Shown piece by piece: positions 8,081 to 16,272 of a DNA stretch of 64,000 nt (positions within the stretch are counted from its first letter, which is position 1; every line of letters begins with the position of its first letter). The notes beneath the pieces were generated by a model. It ran no database searches. It was not told the origin of the DNA and saw nothing but the letters and a program-made list of their open reading frames with translations. The stretch comes from CAVRTM01 sp963696105 (lineage in GTDB: Bacteria > Actinomycetota > Actinomycetes > Actinomycetales > Dermatophilaceae), in assembly GCA_963696105.1 (NCBI GenBank), contig CAVOIP010000005.1, forward strand, positions 1,116,001 through 1,180,000. The letters are read 5' to 3'. The translations under genes and the position numbers were made by a program.

Positions 8081-9271
8081 ATGACCGTGCGGCCCACCCG
8101 CGACGACAAGTTCTCCTTCGGCCTCTGGACCATCGGCTGGACCGCCCGCGACACCTTCGGCGATGCCAGCCGCGCCCCGCTGGACCCGGTGGAGGCCGTG
8201 CACCAGCTGGCCGGGCTCGGCGCCTACGGCATCACCTTCCATGACGACGACCTGGTGCCGTTCGGCAGCGACGAGGGCCCCCGCCGCAAGACGATCGACG
8301 CGTTCAAGTCCGCCCTGGACGAGACCGGTCTGGTCGTCCCGATGGTCACGACCAACACCTTCACCCACCCGGTGTTCAAGGACGGCGCGTTCACCAGCAA
8401 CGACCGTTCGGTGCGCCGCTACGCCCTGCGCAAGGTCATCCGCAACCTCGACCTCGCCGCCGAGCTGGGGGCCAGGACCTTCGTGTTCTGGGGCGGCCGC
8501 GAGGGCTCCGAGAGCCACGCCGGCAAGGACATCCGCTCCTGCCTCGAGCGCTACCGCGAGGGCCTGGACCTGCTCGCCCAGTACGTGCTCGACCAGGGCT
8601 ACGACCTGCGCTTCGCGATCGAGCCGAAGCCCAACGAGCCCCGCGGCGACATCCTGCTCCCGACCCTGGGCCACGCCCTTGCCTTCATCTCCACCCTGGA
8701 GCACGCCGACATGGTCGGCATCAACCCCGAGGTGGGCCACGAGCAGATGGCCGGGCTCAACTACGCCCACGGCATCGCCCAGGCGCTGTGGCAGGGCAAG
8801 CTCTTCCACATCGACCTCAACGGCCAGACCGGTCCGAAGTACGACCAGGACCTCATCTTCGGCCACGGCGACCTGCTCAACGCCTTCGCCACGGTCGACC
8901 TGCTCGAGCACGGTGGCCCCGACGGCGGCCCGGCCTACGACGGCCCGCGCCACTTCGACTACAAGCCACTGCGCACCGAGGACGACACCGGCGTGTGGGA
9001 GTCGGCCGCGGCGAACATGGCCACCTACCTCATGCTCAAGGAGCGCTCGGCCGCCTTCCGTGCCGACCCCGAGGTCCAGGAGGCGCTGGCCGCCAGCCGG
9101 GTGGCCGAGCTGGCCGTGCCGACCCTGTCGGAGGGCGAGTCGTACGCCGACCTGCTCGCGGACTCCTCCGCATGGGAGGAGTTCGACGCCGACGCCGTGG
9201 GCGCGCCGGGGCTCGGCTACGTCCGGCTCAACCAGCTCGCGATCGAGCACCTGCTCGGGTTCCGGGGCTGA
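8081..9271 (+). CDS. xylA: Xylose isomerase
   Basis: A 396-residue class I actinobacterial xylose isomerase that interconverts D-xylose and D-xylulose (and glucose/fructose) with two Mg/Mn ions. H54 and D57 lie in TFHDDD. The metal and substrate ligands are visible in AIEPKPNEPRGD (Glu, Lys), NPEVGHEQM (Glu, His), HIDLNGQ (Asp), KYDQDL (Asp pair) and HFDYKP (Asp). Length is normal for the class. The start is ATG 8081 (MTVRPTRDD), matching the usual N-terminus. No xylulokinase or XylR is next to it, so it is an orphan xylA; the downstream ABC genes are convergent and amino-acid type. Confidence 0.97.
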   Translation: MTVRPTRDDKFSFGLWTIGWTARDTFGDASRAPLDPVEAVHQLAGLGAYGITFHDDDLVPFGSDEGPRRKTIDAFKSALDETGLVVPMVTTNTFTHPVFKDGAFTSNDRSVRRYALRKVIRNLDLAAELGARTFVFWGGREGSESHAGKDIRSCLERYREGLDLLAQYVLDQGYDLRFAIEPKPNEPRGDILLPTLGHALAFISTLEHADMVGINPEVGHEQMAGLNYAHGIAQALWQGKLFHIDLNGQTGPKYDQDLIFGHGDLLNAFATVDLLEHGGPDGGPAYDGPRHFDYKPLRTEDDTGVWESAAANMATYLMLKERSAAFRADPEVQEALAASRVAELAVPTLSEGESYADLLADSSAWEEFDADAVGAPGLGYVRLNQLAIEHLLGFRG

Positions 9272-9309
9272 GCCAGGACACCGGTCGCGCCGGTCATGTC
9301 CGTGACCGC

Positions 9310-10053
9310 TCAGGCGGGGCGGGCGGTGAGCACCCGGCTGAGGAACTGCCGGGTGCGCTCCTCCTGGGGGTCCTCGAAGATCTGTGCGGCACTGCCGCGC
9401 TCGAGGATGCTGCCCTGGTGCAGGAAGCAGACCTGCGTCGCGATCTCCCGGGCGAACCCCATCTCGTGGGTGGCAAGGAGCATGGTCAGGCCGCCCTTGG
9501 CCAGGTCGCGCACGATCTCCAGCACATCGCCGACCAGCTCCGGGTCCAGCGCGGCCGTGATCTCGTCCAGCAGGAGCACCTGCGGGTCCATCGCCATCGC
9601 ACGGACAATGGCGACGCGCTGCTGCTGACCGCCGGAGAGGCTGTCGGGGTAGGCGTTGGCCTTGTCGGCCATGCCGACCCGCGCCAGCAGCTCGACCGCG
9701 CGCTCCTCGGCAACCCGCCGGTCCAGGCCCCCCACCCGGATCGGGGCGAGCGTCACGTTGCGCAGGACGGACATGTGCGGAAACAGGTTGTACGACTGGA
9801 ACACGATGCCGACGTTGCGCCGCAGCCGGTTGACGTCCACCCCGAGCCCCGTCACGACGTCGCCGTCCACGCAGATGTCGCCGCCGTCGATCGGCTCCAG
9901 TGCGTTGATGCACCGCAGCAGCGTCGACTTGCCCGAGCCGGACGCGCCGATCAGGCAGACGACCTCGTGCCGGGCGACCTCGAGGGAGACGCCCCTCAGG
10001 ACCTCGTTGTCCCCGTAGGACTTGTGGACATCACGGATCTGGAGAAAGGACAT
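9310..10053 (-). CDS. Polar amino-acid ABC transporter ATP-binding protein (GlnQ-like)
   Basis: A 247-residue cytoplasmic ATPase that powers amino-acid uptake. Walker A GASGSGKST is at about 36-44, Q-loop in VFQSYNLFPH, signature LSGGQQQRV, Walker B VLLLDEITAALDP and the switch histidine in ATHEMGF. Its start overlaps the permease stop by one base (TGATG), showing tight coupling. Last gene of a three-gene importer operon read leftward from 12064. Confidence 0.93.
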   Translation of the reverse strand: MSFLQIRDVHKSYGDNEVLRGVSLEVARHEVVCLIGASGSGKSTLLRCINALEPIDGGDICVDGDVVTGLGVDVNRLRRNVGIVFQSYNLFPHMSVLRNVTLAPIRVGGLDRRVAEERAVELLARVGMADKANAYPDSLSGGQQQRVAIVRAMAMDPQVLLLDEITAALDPELVGDVLEIVRDLAKGGLTMLLATHEMGFAREIATQVCFLHQGSILERGSAAQIFEDPQEERTRQFLSRVLTARPA

Positions 10054-11186
10054 CAGCTGCCTCCCGCGCGCTGACGCGCCTGGTCACGTCGGATGAGCCG
10101 GTCGACAAAGCGGGCCTGCGGGATGGTCACGATGACGAAGGCGACCGCCACCACGGTGACGGGGGAGAGGTTGAAGACCTGGGAGGAGACCAGCCGGGCC
10201 TGCATGAACGCGTCGATGACGCCCATGACGCCGATCAGCGCGGTGTCCTTCTGCAGCCCGATGAAGTCGTTCAGCAGCGGCGGGACGATCCGCCGGAACG
10301 CCTGCGGGATGATCACGGTCCGCATCGTCATCCCGTAGGAGAGCCCCAGGGACCGCGCCGCAGCCCACTGGCTGGGATGGATGGACTCGAGCCCGGCGCG
10401 GTACACCTCGGCCACGTACGCGCCGTACGTCAGGGTCAGGGCGACGATGGCGAGCCAGATCGGGGGAAGGTCCTTGATCACGGGGACCTTGGCCAGGGAC
10501 AGGCCGAACCCGACGAGGTAGAGCACGATGATGCCCGGGATGGCACGGAAGACGTCCACATAGGCGATCGCGAGGGCACGCAGCGGGCGGCCGGCGGGCC
10601 CCGGCAGCATGCGCATGACGGCGACGACCAGACCGAGGACCAGGACCAGGACCTCAGCGCCGACGGCGACCCTCACGTTCACCCAGAACGCCTTCGCCAC
10701 ATCGGCCCAGGCAACGGAGATGAACTCGCCGCGCAGGAACGTGTGGGCCACTGCCCCGTCGTTGGCCGTGGCGAAGAAGATGAGCCCTGCGACCACCAAC
10801 ACGGCCAGGGCGTAACCCATTGAGGTCCTTGCCGACTCGCGCCCGGTGGCCGCGGTGTGACGGGCCCGTACGACGTCGTGCTGGGCGACCAGGGCTGCTC
10901 GCCGCCGACCCGCGAGGAGGGCCGAGACGGCCGGCCAGGCGGGCGCCCAGGCGGCCAGTGCCAGCACGCCCATGATCAGGAGCGCGAGCGTCGAGACGTC
11001 CGGGCCGATCAGACCGTGCAGGGCGAGCAGGGCTGCGGTGGCTGACGCCCCGGCGAGCAGCGAGACGGCCAGCGCAGCGAAGGCGAGCGGCAGGATCGGC
11101 TGCGCCCCCGACGACGGCGGGCGGCTCGCGACGCCCGCCGGATCGAGGCCGACTGTCGTGGACGCGGCGCTCGGGGCGTCCGTCAT
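10053..11186 (-). CDS. Amino-acid ABC transporter permease
   Basis: A 377-residue membrane protein. An N-terminal extension with two hydrophobic segments (about 30-85) precedes the binding-protein-dependent transport domain of the HisM/GlnP type (about 165-365). The EAA-loop region reads SQWAAARSLGLSYGMTMRTVIIPQAFRRIVPP, typical of polar amino-acid permeases. It overlaps the binding-protein gene by 4 bp (11183-11186) and the ATPase by 1 bp. A single permease gene suggests a homodimer. Confidence 0.9.
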   Translation of the reverse strand: MTDAPSAASTTVGLDPAGVASRPPSSGAQPILPLAFAALAVSLLAGASATAALLALHGLIGPDVSTLALLIMGVLALAAWAPAWPAVSALLAGRRRAALVAQHDVVRARHTAATGRESARTSMGYALAVLVVAGLIFFATANDGAVAHTFLRGEFISVAWADVAKAFWVNVRVAVGAEVLVLVLGLVVAVMRMLPGPAGRPLRALAIAYVDVFRAIPGIIVLYLVGFGLSLAKVPVIKDLPPIWLAIVALTLTYGAYVAEVYRAGLESIHPSQWAAARSLGLSYGMTMRTVIIPQAFRRIVPPLLNDFIGLQKDTALIGVMGVIDAFMQARLVSSQVFNLSPVTVVAVAFVIVTIPQARFVDRLIRRDQARQRAGGS

Positions 11187-12064
11187 GAGGCGTTGAAGAA
11201 CGGCACCGCGGACGGGTCCCCGCCGAAGGCAGGCCCCAGCCAGGTCTTCGACAGGCCCTCCAGCGTCCCGTCGGCCTTCATCTCGGACAGCGCCTTGTCC
11301 ATGGCCGCGGCGTTGGCCGATCCCTTGGGGTAGATCGCGCCGTACTGCTCACCGGTCTTGAACTGCCCGACGACCTTGAGCACGCCGCCGGACTGCTTCG
11401 CGAAGCCGAGCATGATCGCGGTGTCCTGCAGGGCGCCGTCGACCTGGCCGGAGGCGACCGCGGTGATCATCGAGTCGGTGTCCTGGAAGATGCGCGGCGC
11501 CTTGACCGGCTTCAGGACGTCCTTGGCGAAGGTGGCGGCGGTCGTCCCCACTGAGGCGCCCAGCTGCTTGGAGGTCAGGTCGGCCTGGTTGACGGCGGCG
11601 TCGGCCTTCGTCAGGAGACCGATGTTCGAGTCGAAGTAGGGCGCGGAGAACTGGACCACCCGCTTGCGCGCGTCCGTGATCGAGATCTGCGCCATGGCGA
11701 TGTCGTAGTCCTTCGTCTGCCCCGCGACGAGGGCGTCGAACGAGACATTCACGACCTTCACCTTGGGGAGCCCGGCCCGGTGGGCGAGGTTCGCGGCCAG
11801 GCAGTACTCGTAGCCGCCGTCGATCGTGTCCGGCGATGTGCCGCTCCACCACCCCGGTGAGGGCAGGTTGGTCTGCACCGTCAGCACTCCGGCCGTGACC
11901 GGCTTGAGGGTGAGCTCGCCGGCCTTGCCCGTGACCTTGCACTTGCCGTAGCTGGGGGAGGCGCCTCCGCCCGCGGCGGCCTGCGGGGAACCACCACAGG
12001 CGGCCAGCGAGACGGTGGCGAGCATCGCGAAACCGGCGAGGACAGGGCGGGACAGGTACGACAT
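11183..12064 (-). CDS. Amino-acid ABC transporter substrate-binding lipoprotein
   Basis: A 293-residue family-3 solute-binding protein. A signal peptide with lipobox LAAC (LATVSLAACGG) makes it a membrane-anchored lipoprotein. The mature part shows family landmarks: GGYEYCLAANLAHRAG, DIAMAQISITDARKRVVQFSAPYF and a C-terminal SEMKADGTLEGLSKTWLG. Start ATG 12064 is preferred over the in-frame GTG at 12076, which sits on top of the GAGAGG ribosome site. First gene of the importer operon and divergent from the TetR gene; the intergenic region carries a site resembling the operator at 12877-12915. Confidence 0.92.
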   Translation of the reverse strand: MSYLSRPVLAGFAMLATVSLAACGGSPQAAAGGGASPSYGKCKVTGKAGELTLKPVTAGVLTVQTNLPSPGWWSGTSPDTIDGGYEYCLAANLAHRAGLPKVKVVNVSFDALVAGQTKDYDIAMAQISITDARKRVVQFSAPYFDSNIGLLTKADAAVNQADLTSKQLGASVGTTAATFAKDVLKPVKAPRIFQDTDSMITAVASGQVDGALQDTAIMLGFAKQSGGVLKVVGQFKTGEQYGAIYPKGSANAAAMDKALSEMKADGTLEGLSKTWLGPAFGGDPSAVPFFNAS

Positions 12065-12094
12065 GACGTCGGCCACCTCTCAGGGTCTCTGCCA

Positions 12095-12123
12095 GCCAGT
12101 CGGATCCTGACTGGCCATACAGT
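12095..12123. promoter_or_regulatory. Probable TetR-controlled region of the importer operon
   Basis: GCCAGTC (12095-12101) and GACTGGC (12109-12115) form an inverted repeat with a 7-bp spacer. GACTGGCCATACAGT (12109-12123) matches GACTCACCATTCAGT (12879-12893), in the operator upstream of the dehydrogenase operon, at 12 of 15 positions. The site lies between the divergent importer (start 12064) and TetR (start 12228) genes. Confidence 0.6.
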
Positions 12124-12227
12124 TAGTAGCGAGGACTGTGCCGAGTGTCACAAGTGGCTGTCAAGGGTGTGGGGAAACTTCCTCGCCGGCCGTCGCTGTC
12201 GAGCCGGGCGACGGCTACGGTGCCCTC

Positions 12228-12845
12228 GTGGAGAGAAAGCGAGTGCAGCTGCGCCGTGAGGAGATGCTGAGCGCGACGGTCCGGCAGATCCAGCAACAGG
12301 GCATCCCGGCACTGCGGATCGCCGACGTGGCCGCGGAGCTGGGCGTCAGCCCAGCCCTGGTGATCTACCACTTCCAGACCAAGGAGAACCTCGTCGCGGA
12401 GGCTTTCAGTCACGCTGCCGAACACGACCTGCTGAAGGTCAGCCGTCTCGTGCGCGGTTCTGGCTCGGTCCCGTCGCGCCTGATGTCCACCCTGCGCTGG
12501 TACGCCCCGACCGGGCGCGCCCGCGGATGGCTGCTGTGGATCGACGGCTGGGCGACAGCCATGCGCGACCAGGCCCTCGCGGAGGTCATCAGTGACCTCG
12601 ATCTGCAGTGGCGACAGGCCATCGCGGAGTTGATCACCGAAGGCGTGGCCACCGGTGACTTCGTCGTCGAGGACCCGCACGAGGCGGCCGGCCGGGTCAC
12701 GGCCCTGCTCGACGGTCTGGCCGTGCGGACGCTGGTGCACGGCGGTGGCTTGAGCAGGGCCACGATGCTGGAGTGGCTGACCAAGCAGACGGCCTGGGAG
12801 CTGGGGACCACCCCCGAGGCGCTGGCGGGCACGACGGCGTCCTGA
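12228..12845 (+). CDS. TetR/AcrR-family transcriptional regulator
   Basis: A 205-residue repressor. The N-terminal HTH (about residues 12-55) reads ATVRQIQQQGIPALRIADVAAELGVSPALVIYHFQTKENL. The C-terminal ligand-binding half resembles TetR_C_6-type (BetI-like) domains with WLLWIDGWATAMRD. GTG 12228 (VERKRVQL) fits the family's usual N-terminus; an upstream in-frame GTG at 12138 would add a 30-residue unrelated lead. It sits between the divergent amino-acid importer and the downstream dehydrogenase operon, both preceded by related palindromic DNA, and so is the best candidate local regulator for the two. Confidence 0.88.
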   Translation: MERKRVQLRREEMLSATVRQIQQQGIPALRIADVAAELGVSPALVIYHFQTKENLVAEAFSHAAEHDLLKVSRLVRGSGSVPSRLMSTLRWYAPTGRARGWLLWIDGWATAMRDQALAEVISDLDLQWRQAIAELITEGVATGDFVVEDPHEAAGRVTALLDGLAVRTLVHGGGLSRATMLEWLTKQTAWELGTTPEALAGTTAS

Positions 12846-12864
12846 CCTCTTGACAACCCCCGTC

Positions 12865-12915
12865 GTGAGTCACAAACTGACTCACCATTCAGTAATAGAC
12901 TGAATGGCGAGTCAG
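12865..12915. promoter_or_regulatory. Nested inverted repeats, probable TetR operator
   Basis: CTGACTCACCATTCAGT (12877-12893) and ACTGAATGGCGAGTCAG (12899-12915) are 17-bp arms matching at 16 positions with a 5-bp spacer. The left arm also pairs with GTGAGTCA (12865-12872) through TGACTCAC (12878-12885), giving a second, overlapping perfect 8-bp repeat. TTGACA at 12850-12855 could be the -35. The block ends 9 bp before the dehydrogenase start at 12925, so a bound repressor would block both promoter and ribosome site. Confidence 0.8.
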
Positions 12916-12924
12916 GAGTGCCGG

Positions 12925-14143
12925 ATGAGCGTTGCACTGACGGAGGCGGCCGCGACGGCCGCGCGTCCGCAGGACCCGTTCCTCGAGATCACCTGGACCG
13001 ACCCCGTGTCCGGGCGCAAGGGATACCTCGTGATCGACCGGCTGGTGCGCGGTGTCTGCAGCGGAGGCCTCCGGATGCGCGAGGGATGCACGCTCGCGGA
13101 GGTCCGCGGGCTCGCCGCCGGCATGACGCTCAAGGAGGGCCTGCACTACCAGTCCCTCCAGCCGCTACGTGCCACTCGGGGGCGCCAAGGGCGGCATCGA
13201 CTGCAGCCCGCAGGACCCCGACGCACGCGGCGTGCTGGGTCGCTACCTGCGTGGGGTCCAGGCGGTGCTGGAGGCGCACTGGACCATGGGCGAGGACCTC
13301 GGTCTGCGCCAGGACACCATCGACGAGGTGCTGGCGGAGATGGGCCTGCGCAGCTCGGTGCAGGCGGTGTACCCGCTCCTGGAGGACGAGAAGGCCGCCA
13401 TCGCACGGCTGGACGCCGCCTTCCGCCTCGACGTCGACGGGGTCGGCCTCGATGAGCTGGTCGGGGGCCTGGGTGTCGCGGAGGCGGCTCTCACGGCGCT
13501 GGACCGCGTCCACATCCCCCGCGCGGGAGCTCGTGTGGTGGTGCAGGGCTTCGGGTCCATGGGTGGGGCCACCGCACGGTTCCTCTCGCGCGCGGGCCTG
13601 TTGGTGGTGGGTCTCGTCGACGCCAAGGGCGTGGTCGTCAACCCCCTCGGGCTCGACGTCGAGCGCCTGCTGATGACCCGTGACGAGTTCGGCGCCATCG
13701 ACCGCCGCCGGCTGCGCCCGCAGGATGCCCAGCTCCCCCTGCACCGGTGGCTCGACGTCCCCTGCGACCTCCTCGTCCCCGCCGCCGTCTCCTACTGCGT
13801 CACCACCGAGAACGAGCAGCGCGTCACCGCCCGGGTGGTCGTCGAAGCGGCGAACATGCCGGTCCTTCCCGAGGCCGAGCAGCTGCTCATCCAGCGTGGC
13901 GTCACCGTGGTGCCTGATTTCGTGGCGAACTCCGCCACCAACGCGTGGTGGTGGTGGACGCTGTTCGGCGACATCGGGGCCGACGTCGACGAGGCGTTCA
14001 GCAAGGTCCGGTCCGAGATGGGCCGCATCGTCAACACGGTGTTCGACCGTGCCATCACCGACGGCCTGACGCCGCGCCAGGCGGCGCGTGCCATCACCGA
14101 GGACCAGCTGGCGCTCATCGACGCCCGGTTCGGCCGGGGCTGA
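12925..14143 (+). pseudogene. Glu/Leu/Phe/Val-type amino-acid dehydrogenase, one frameshift
   Basis: An NAD(P)-dependent amino-acid dehydrogenase, oxidatively deaminating an amino acid to a 2-oxoacid. The N-terminal half ends with GMTLKEGLHYQ and the second half, in the +1 frame, begins YVPLGGAKGGID, the family's catalytic lysine motif. Removing T13153 restores HYQPSSRYVPLGG, an excellent family match, so the protein would be about 405 residues. The Rossmann motif VVQGFGSMGG and the C-terminal DFVANSATNAWWWW stretch follow. Start ATG 12925 has CAGGAG six bases before it. First gene of an operon with the acyl-CoA synthetase 2 bp downstream. I think the break is a consensus error. Confidence 0.85.
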
Positions 14144-14145
14144 GG

Positions 14146-16224
14146 GTGTTTCCGCCCCACGGCGTTGACCGGCGCGACGCAGCGCACGACGCAGCCCCGG
14201 CGCCCGCCGCGGACCTGCGCGTGTTCCGCGACCCCCGTTCGGTCGCGCTGGTCGGGGCCTCGCCCGATCCCGCCAAGTGGGGCCACTGGCTGGCCCGAGG
14301 TGCGTTGGCGGGTCGACACCGCCGCGAGGTGCATCTGGTCAACCATCGGACCCCGCGGGTGCTGGACCGCCCCACCGTGCCGCGGCTGGCCGCGTGCGGA
14401 TCCAGTCCGGAGCTGGTCGTGATCAGCGTGCCTGCCGCGCAGCTCGCCGGCGTGGTCGACGAGGCCCTCGACCTCGGTGCCAAGGGGATCCTGGCGGTCA
14501 CGGCGGGGGTGCCCGCGGAGGCCGAGCTCGGCGCCAGGGTCCGGGCCGCCGGCGCGCGGATCATCGGCCCCAGCAGCCTGGGCGTCTACGACGCCGGGTC
14601 TCAGCTGGAGCTGGCATGGGGCGACTTCACGCCCGGCCGCCTGGCCGTCGTGTCGCAGAGCGGTCAGCTGGGTACCGAGATCGCCGGCCTCGCCGCCCGG
14701 GCGGGCGTGGGGATCTCGCGGTTCGTGTCGATCGGCAGCCAGGTCGACGTCACCGCACCGGAGGTCCTCGCGGACCTGGCCGACCACGCCGACACCGCGG
14801 TCGTGGCCGTGTACGTCGAGTCGTTCGCCGACGGCCGCGGCCTCCTCGCCGCCATCCGTGGGCTGACCGAGGCCGGCAAGCCCGTGTTGCTGATGACCGT
14901 CGGAGCCAGTGCCGCCGGCCAGCGCGCCGCGCGATCGCACACGGGCGCGATCACGTCCCCGCTAGCCGCGGTGGACGCGGCCTGCGCCGCCGCCGGCGCC
15001 CTCCGGGTGGACACGCCTCGTCAGCTGGTCGAGGCGGCCGCGCTCCTGTGCGCCCGGTCGCGACCACGTGGCCTGCGTGTCGGCGTCGTCGGTGACAGCG
15101 GGGGGCAGGGGGCCCTGGCTGCCGACGCCCTGGCCCGGTGCGGCCTGCAGGTGCCGCGGTTCAGCGACGCGCTGGCCACCCGTCTGGCCGAGGGGCTCCC
15201 GCCGTCGGCGGCAGTCCGCAACCCGGTCGACCTTGCCGGCGGCGGGGAGCAAGACCTCTGGTCGTACGCCAGGACTGCCACCACCCTGCTGACGTCCGGG
15301 GAGGTCGACGAGGTCCTCGTCACCGGTTACTTCGGGCGCTACAGCCTCGACGTCCCGAGCCTGGCCGGCCGGGAGGTCGAGGTCGCCCAGGCGCTGGCCG
15401 ACGCAGCGGACGCGGGCGGGGTCCCGCTGCTGGTGCACACGATGGGCCCGGAGAGCCCGAGCATCGCGCACCTTCGTGAGCGCGGTGTGCCGGCGTTCGA
15501 CAGCATTGACGGGGCCAGCCGGGCGCTGGGAGACGCCGTGGCGCTCAGCTCGCTCATCCCCCGTGTCATCCCGCGCGTGCAGGCGCAGCCGCGCACGCCG
15601 GTCCCGGACTACCCCGCCGCACGCGGTCTCCTCGAGGTGGCGGGCGTGGTGTTCCCGGAGGGCAGGCAGGTGCGGTCGGCCCAGGACGTGGCAGCAGCCG
15701 CGCGGGAGCTGACCAGCCCCTTCGTGCTCAAGGCCGCGTGGCTGGAGCACAAGACCGAGCAGTCCGGCGTGCGCGTCGGCCTCACCGACGGCGCCGCCGC
15801 CGTGGCCGCTTTCGCGGAGATGTCCGCCCGGTTGGGAGAGGGCGCATACCTGTTGGAGGAACAGGACTGCCGCGACGGCGTCGTCGAGCTGCTGGTGGGC
15901 GCCCGGCAGGTGGCGGGGATCGGGACGGTGGTCGTCGTCGGGTCCGGCGGGGTGCGCGCCGAGCTCGACCACGACGTCGTCGTCGAGCTGGCACCCGTAC
16001 CGGCGGCGACCGCCCACGCCATGGTGGAGCGGCTGCGCTGCTGGCCGCTGCTGCACGGCTGGCGGGGGAGCCCCAGGGTGGACCTGGAGGCGGTGGCCAG
16101 GGCCATCGTGTCCGTGGCGGAGGTGGCTGCAAGCCGCCCCGACCTGCTGGAGCTGGAGGTCAACCCCCTTCGTGCTGCAGCCGACGGGGCACTTGCGGTC
16201 GATGTCATGACCGTCCAGTCCTGA
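14146..16224 (+). CDS. ADP-forming acyl-CoA synthetase (acetate-CoA ligase family)
   Basis: A 692-residue fused alpha-beta enzyme that makes acyl-CoA from an acid, CoA and ATP with ADP release, or runs in reverse. The order is a CoA-binding Rossmann domain (FRDPRSVALVGASPDPAKWG, about 26-45), succinyl-CoA ligase-like domains with VVSQSGQLGTE and the phospho-histidine loop RSHTGAI, then an ATP-grasp half (VLKAAWLEHKTEQSGVRVGL to ELEVNPL). GTG 14146 lies 2 bp past the dehydrogenase stop and uses the GAGG at that stop, so translation is coupled. Substrate unknown; the pathway context suggests an acid derived from an amino acid. Confidence 0.9.
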   Translation: MFPPHGVDRRDAAHDAAPAPAADLRVFRDPRSVALVGASPDPAKWGHWLARGALAGRHRREVHLVNHRTPRVLDRPTVPRLAACGSSPELVVISVPAAQLAGVVDEALDLGAKGILAVTAGVPAEAELGARVRAAGARIIGPSSLGVYDAGSQLELAWGDFTPGRLAVVSQSGQLGTEIAGLAARAGVGISRFVSIGSQVDVTAPEVLADLADHADTAVVAVYVESFADGRGLLAAIRGLTEAGKPVLLMTVGASAAGQRAARSHTGAITSPLAAVDAACAAAGALRVDTPRQLVEAAALLCARSRPRGLRVGVVGDSGGQGALAADALARCGLQVPRFSDALATRLAEGLPPSAAVRNPVDLAGGGEQDLWSYARTATTLLTSGEVDEVLVTGYFGRYSLDVPSLAGREVEVAQALADAADAGGVPLLVHTMGPESPSIAHLRERGVPAFDSIDGASRALGDAVALSSLIPRVIPRVQAQPRTPVPDYPAARGLLEVAGVVFPEGRQVRSAQDVAAAARELTSPFVLKAAWLEHKTEQSGVRVGLTDGAAAVAAFAEMSARLGEGAYLLEEQDCRDGVVELLVGARQVAGIGTVVVVGSGGVRAELDHDVVVELAPVPAATAHAMVERLRCWPLLHGWRGSPRVDLEAVARAIVSVAEVAASRPDLLELEVNPLRAAADGALAVDVMTVQS

Positions 16225-16272
16225 CATCGAGGACGTCAACGCCCGCGCGGGCACAAGCGATCGGAGGACCTG

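Noticed and set aside
13140..13175. Programmed +1 frameshift in the amino-acid dehydrogenase
   Set aside because: No slippery sequence, stop codon or stimulatory structure at the break. Dropping one T restores the family sequence, and similar single extra bases recur in unrelated genes.
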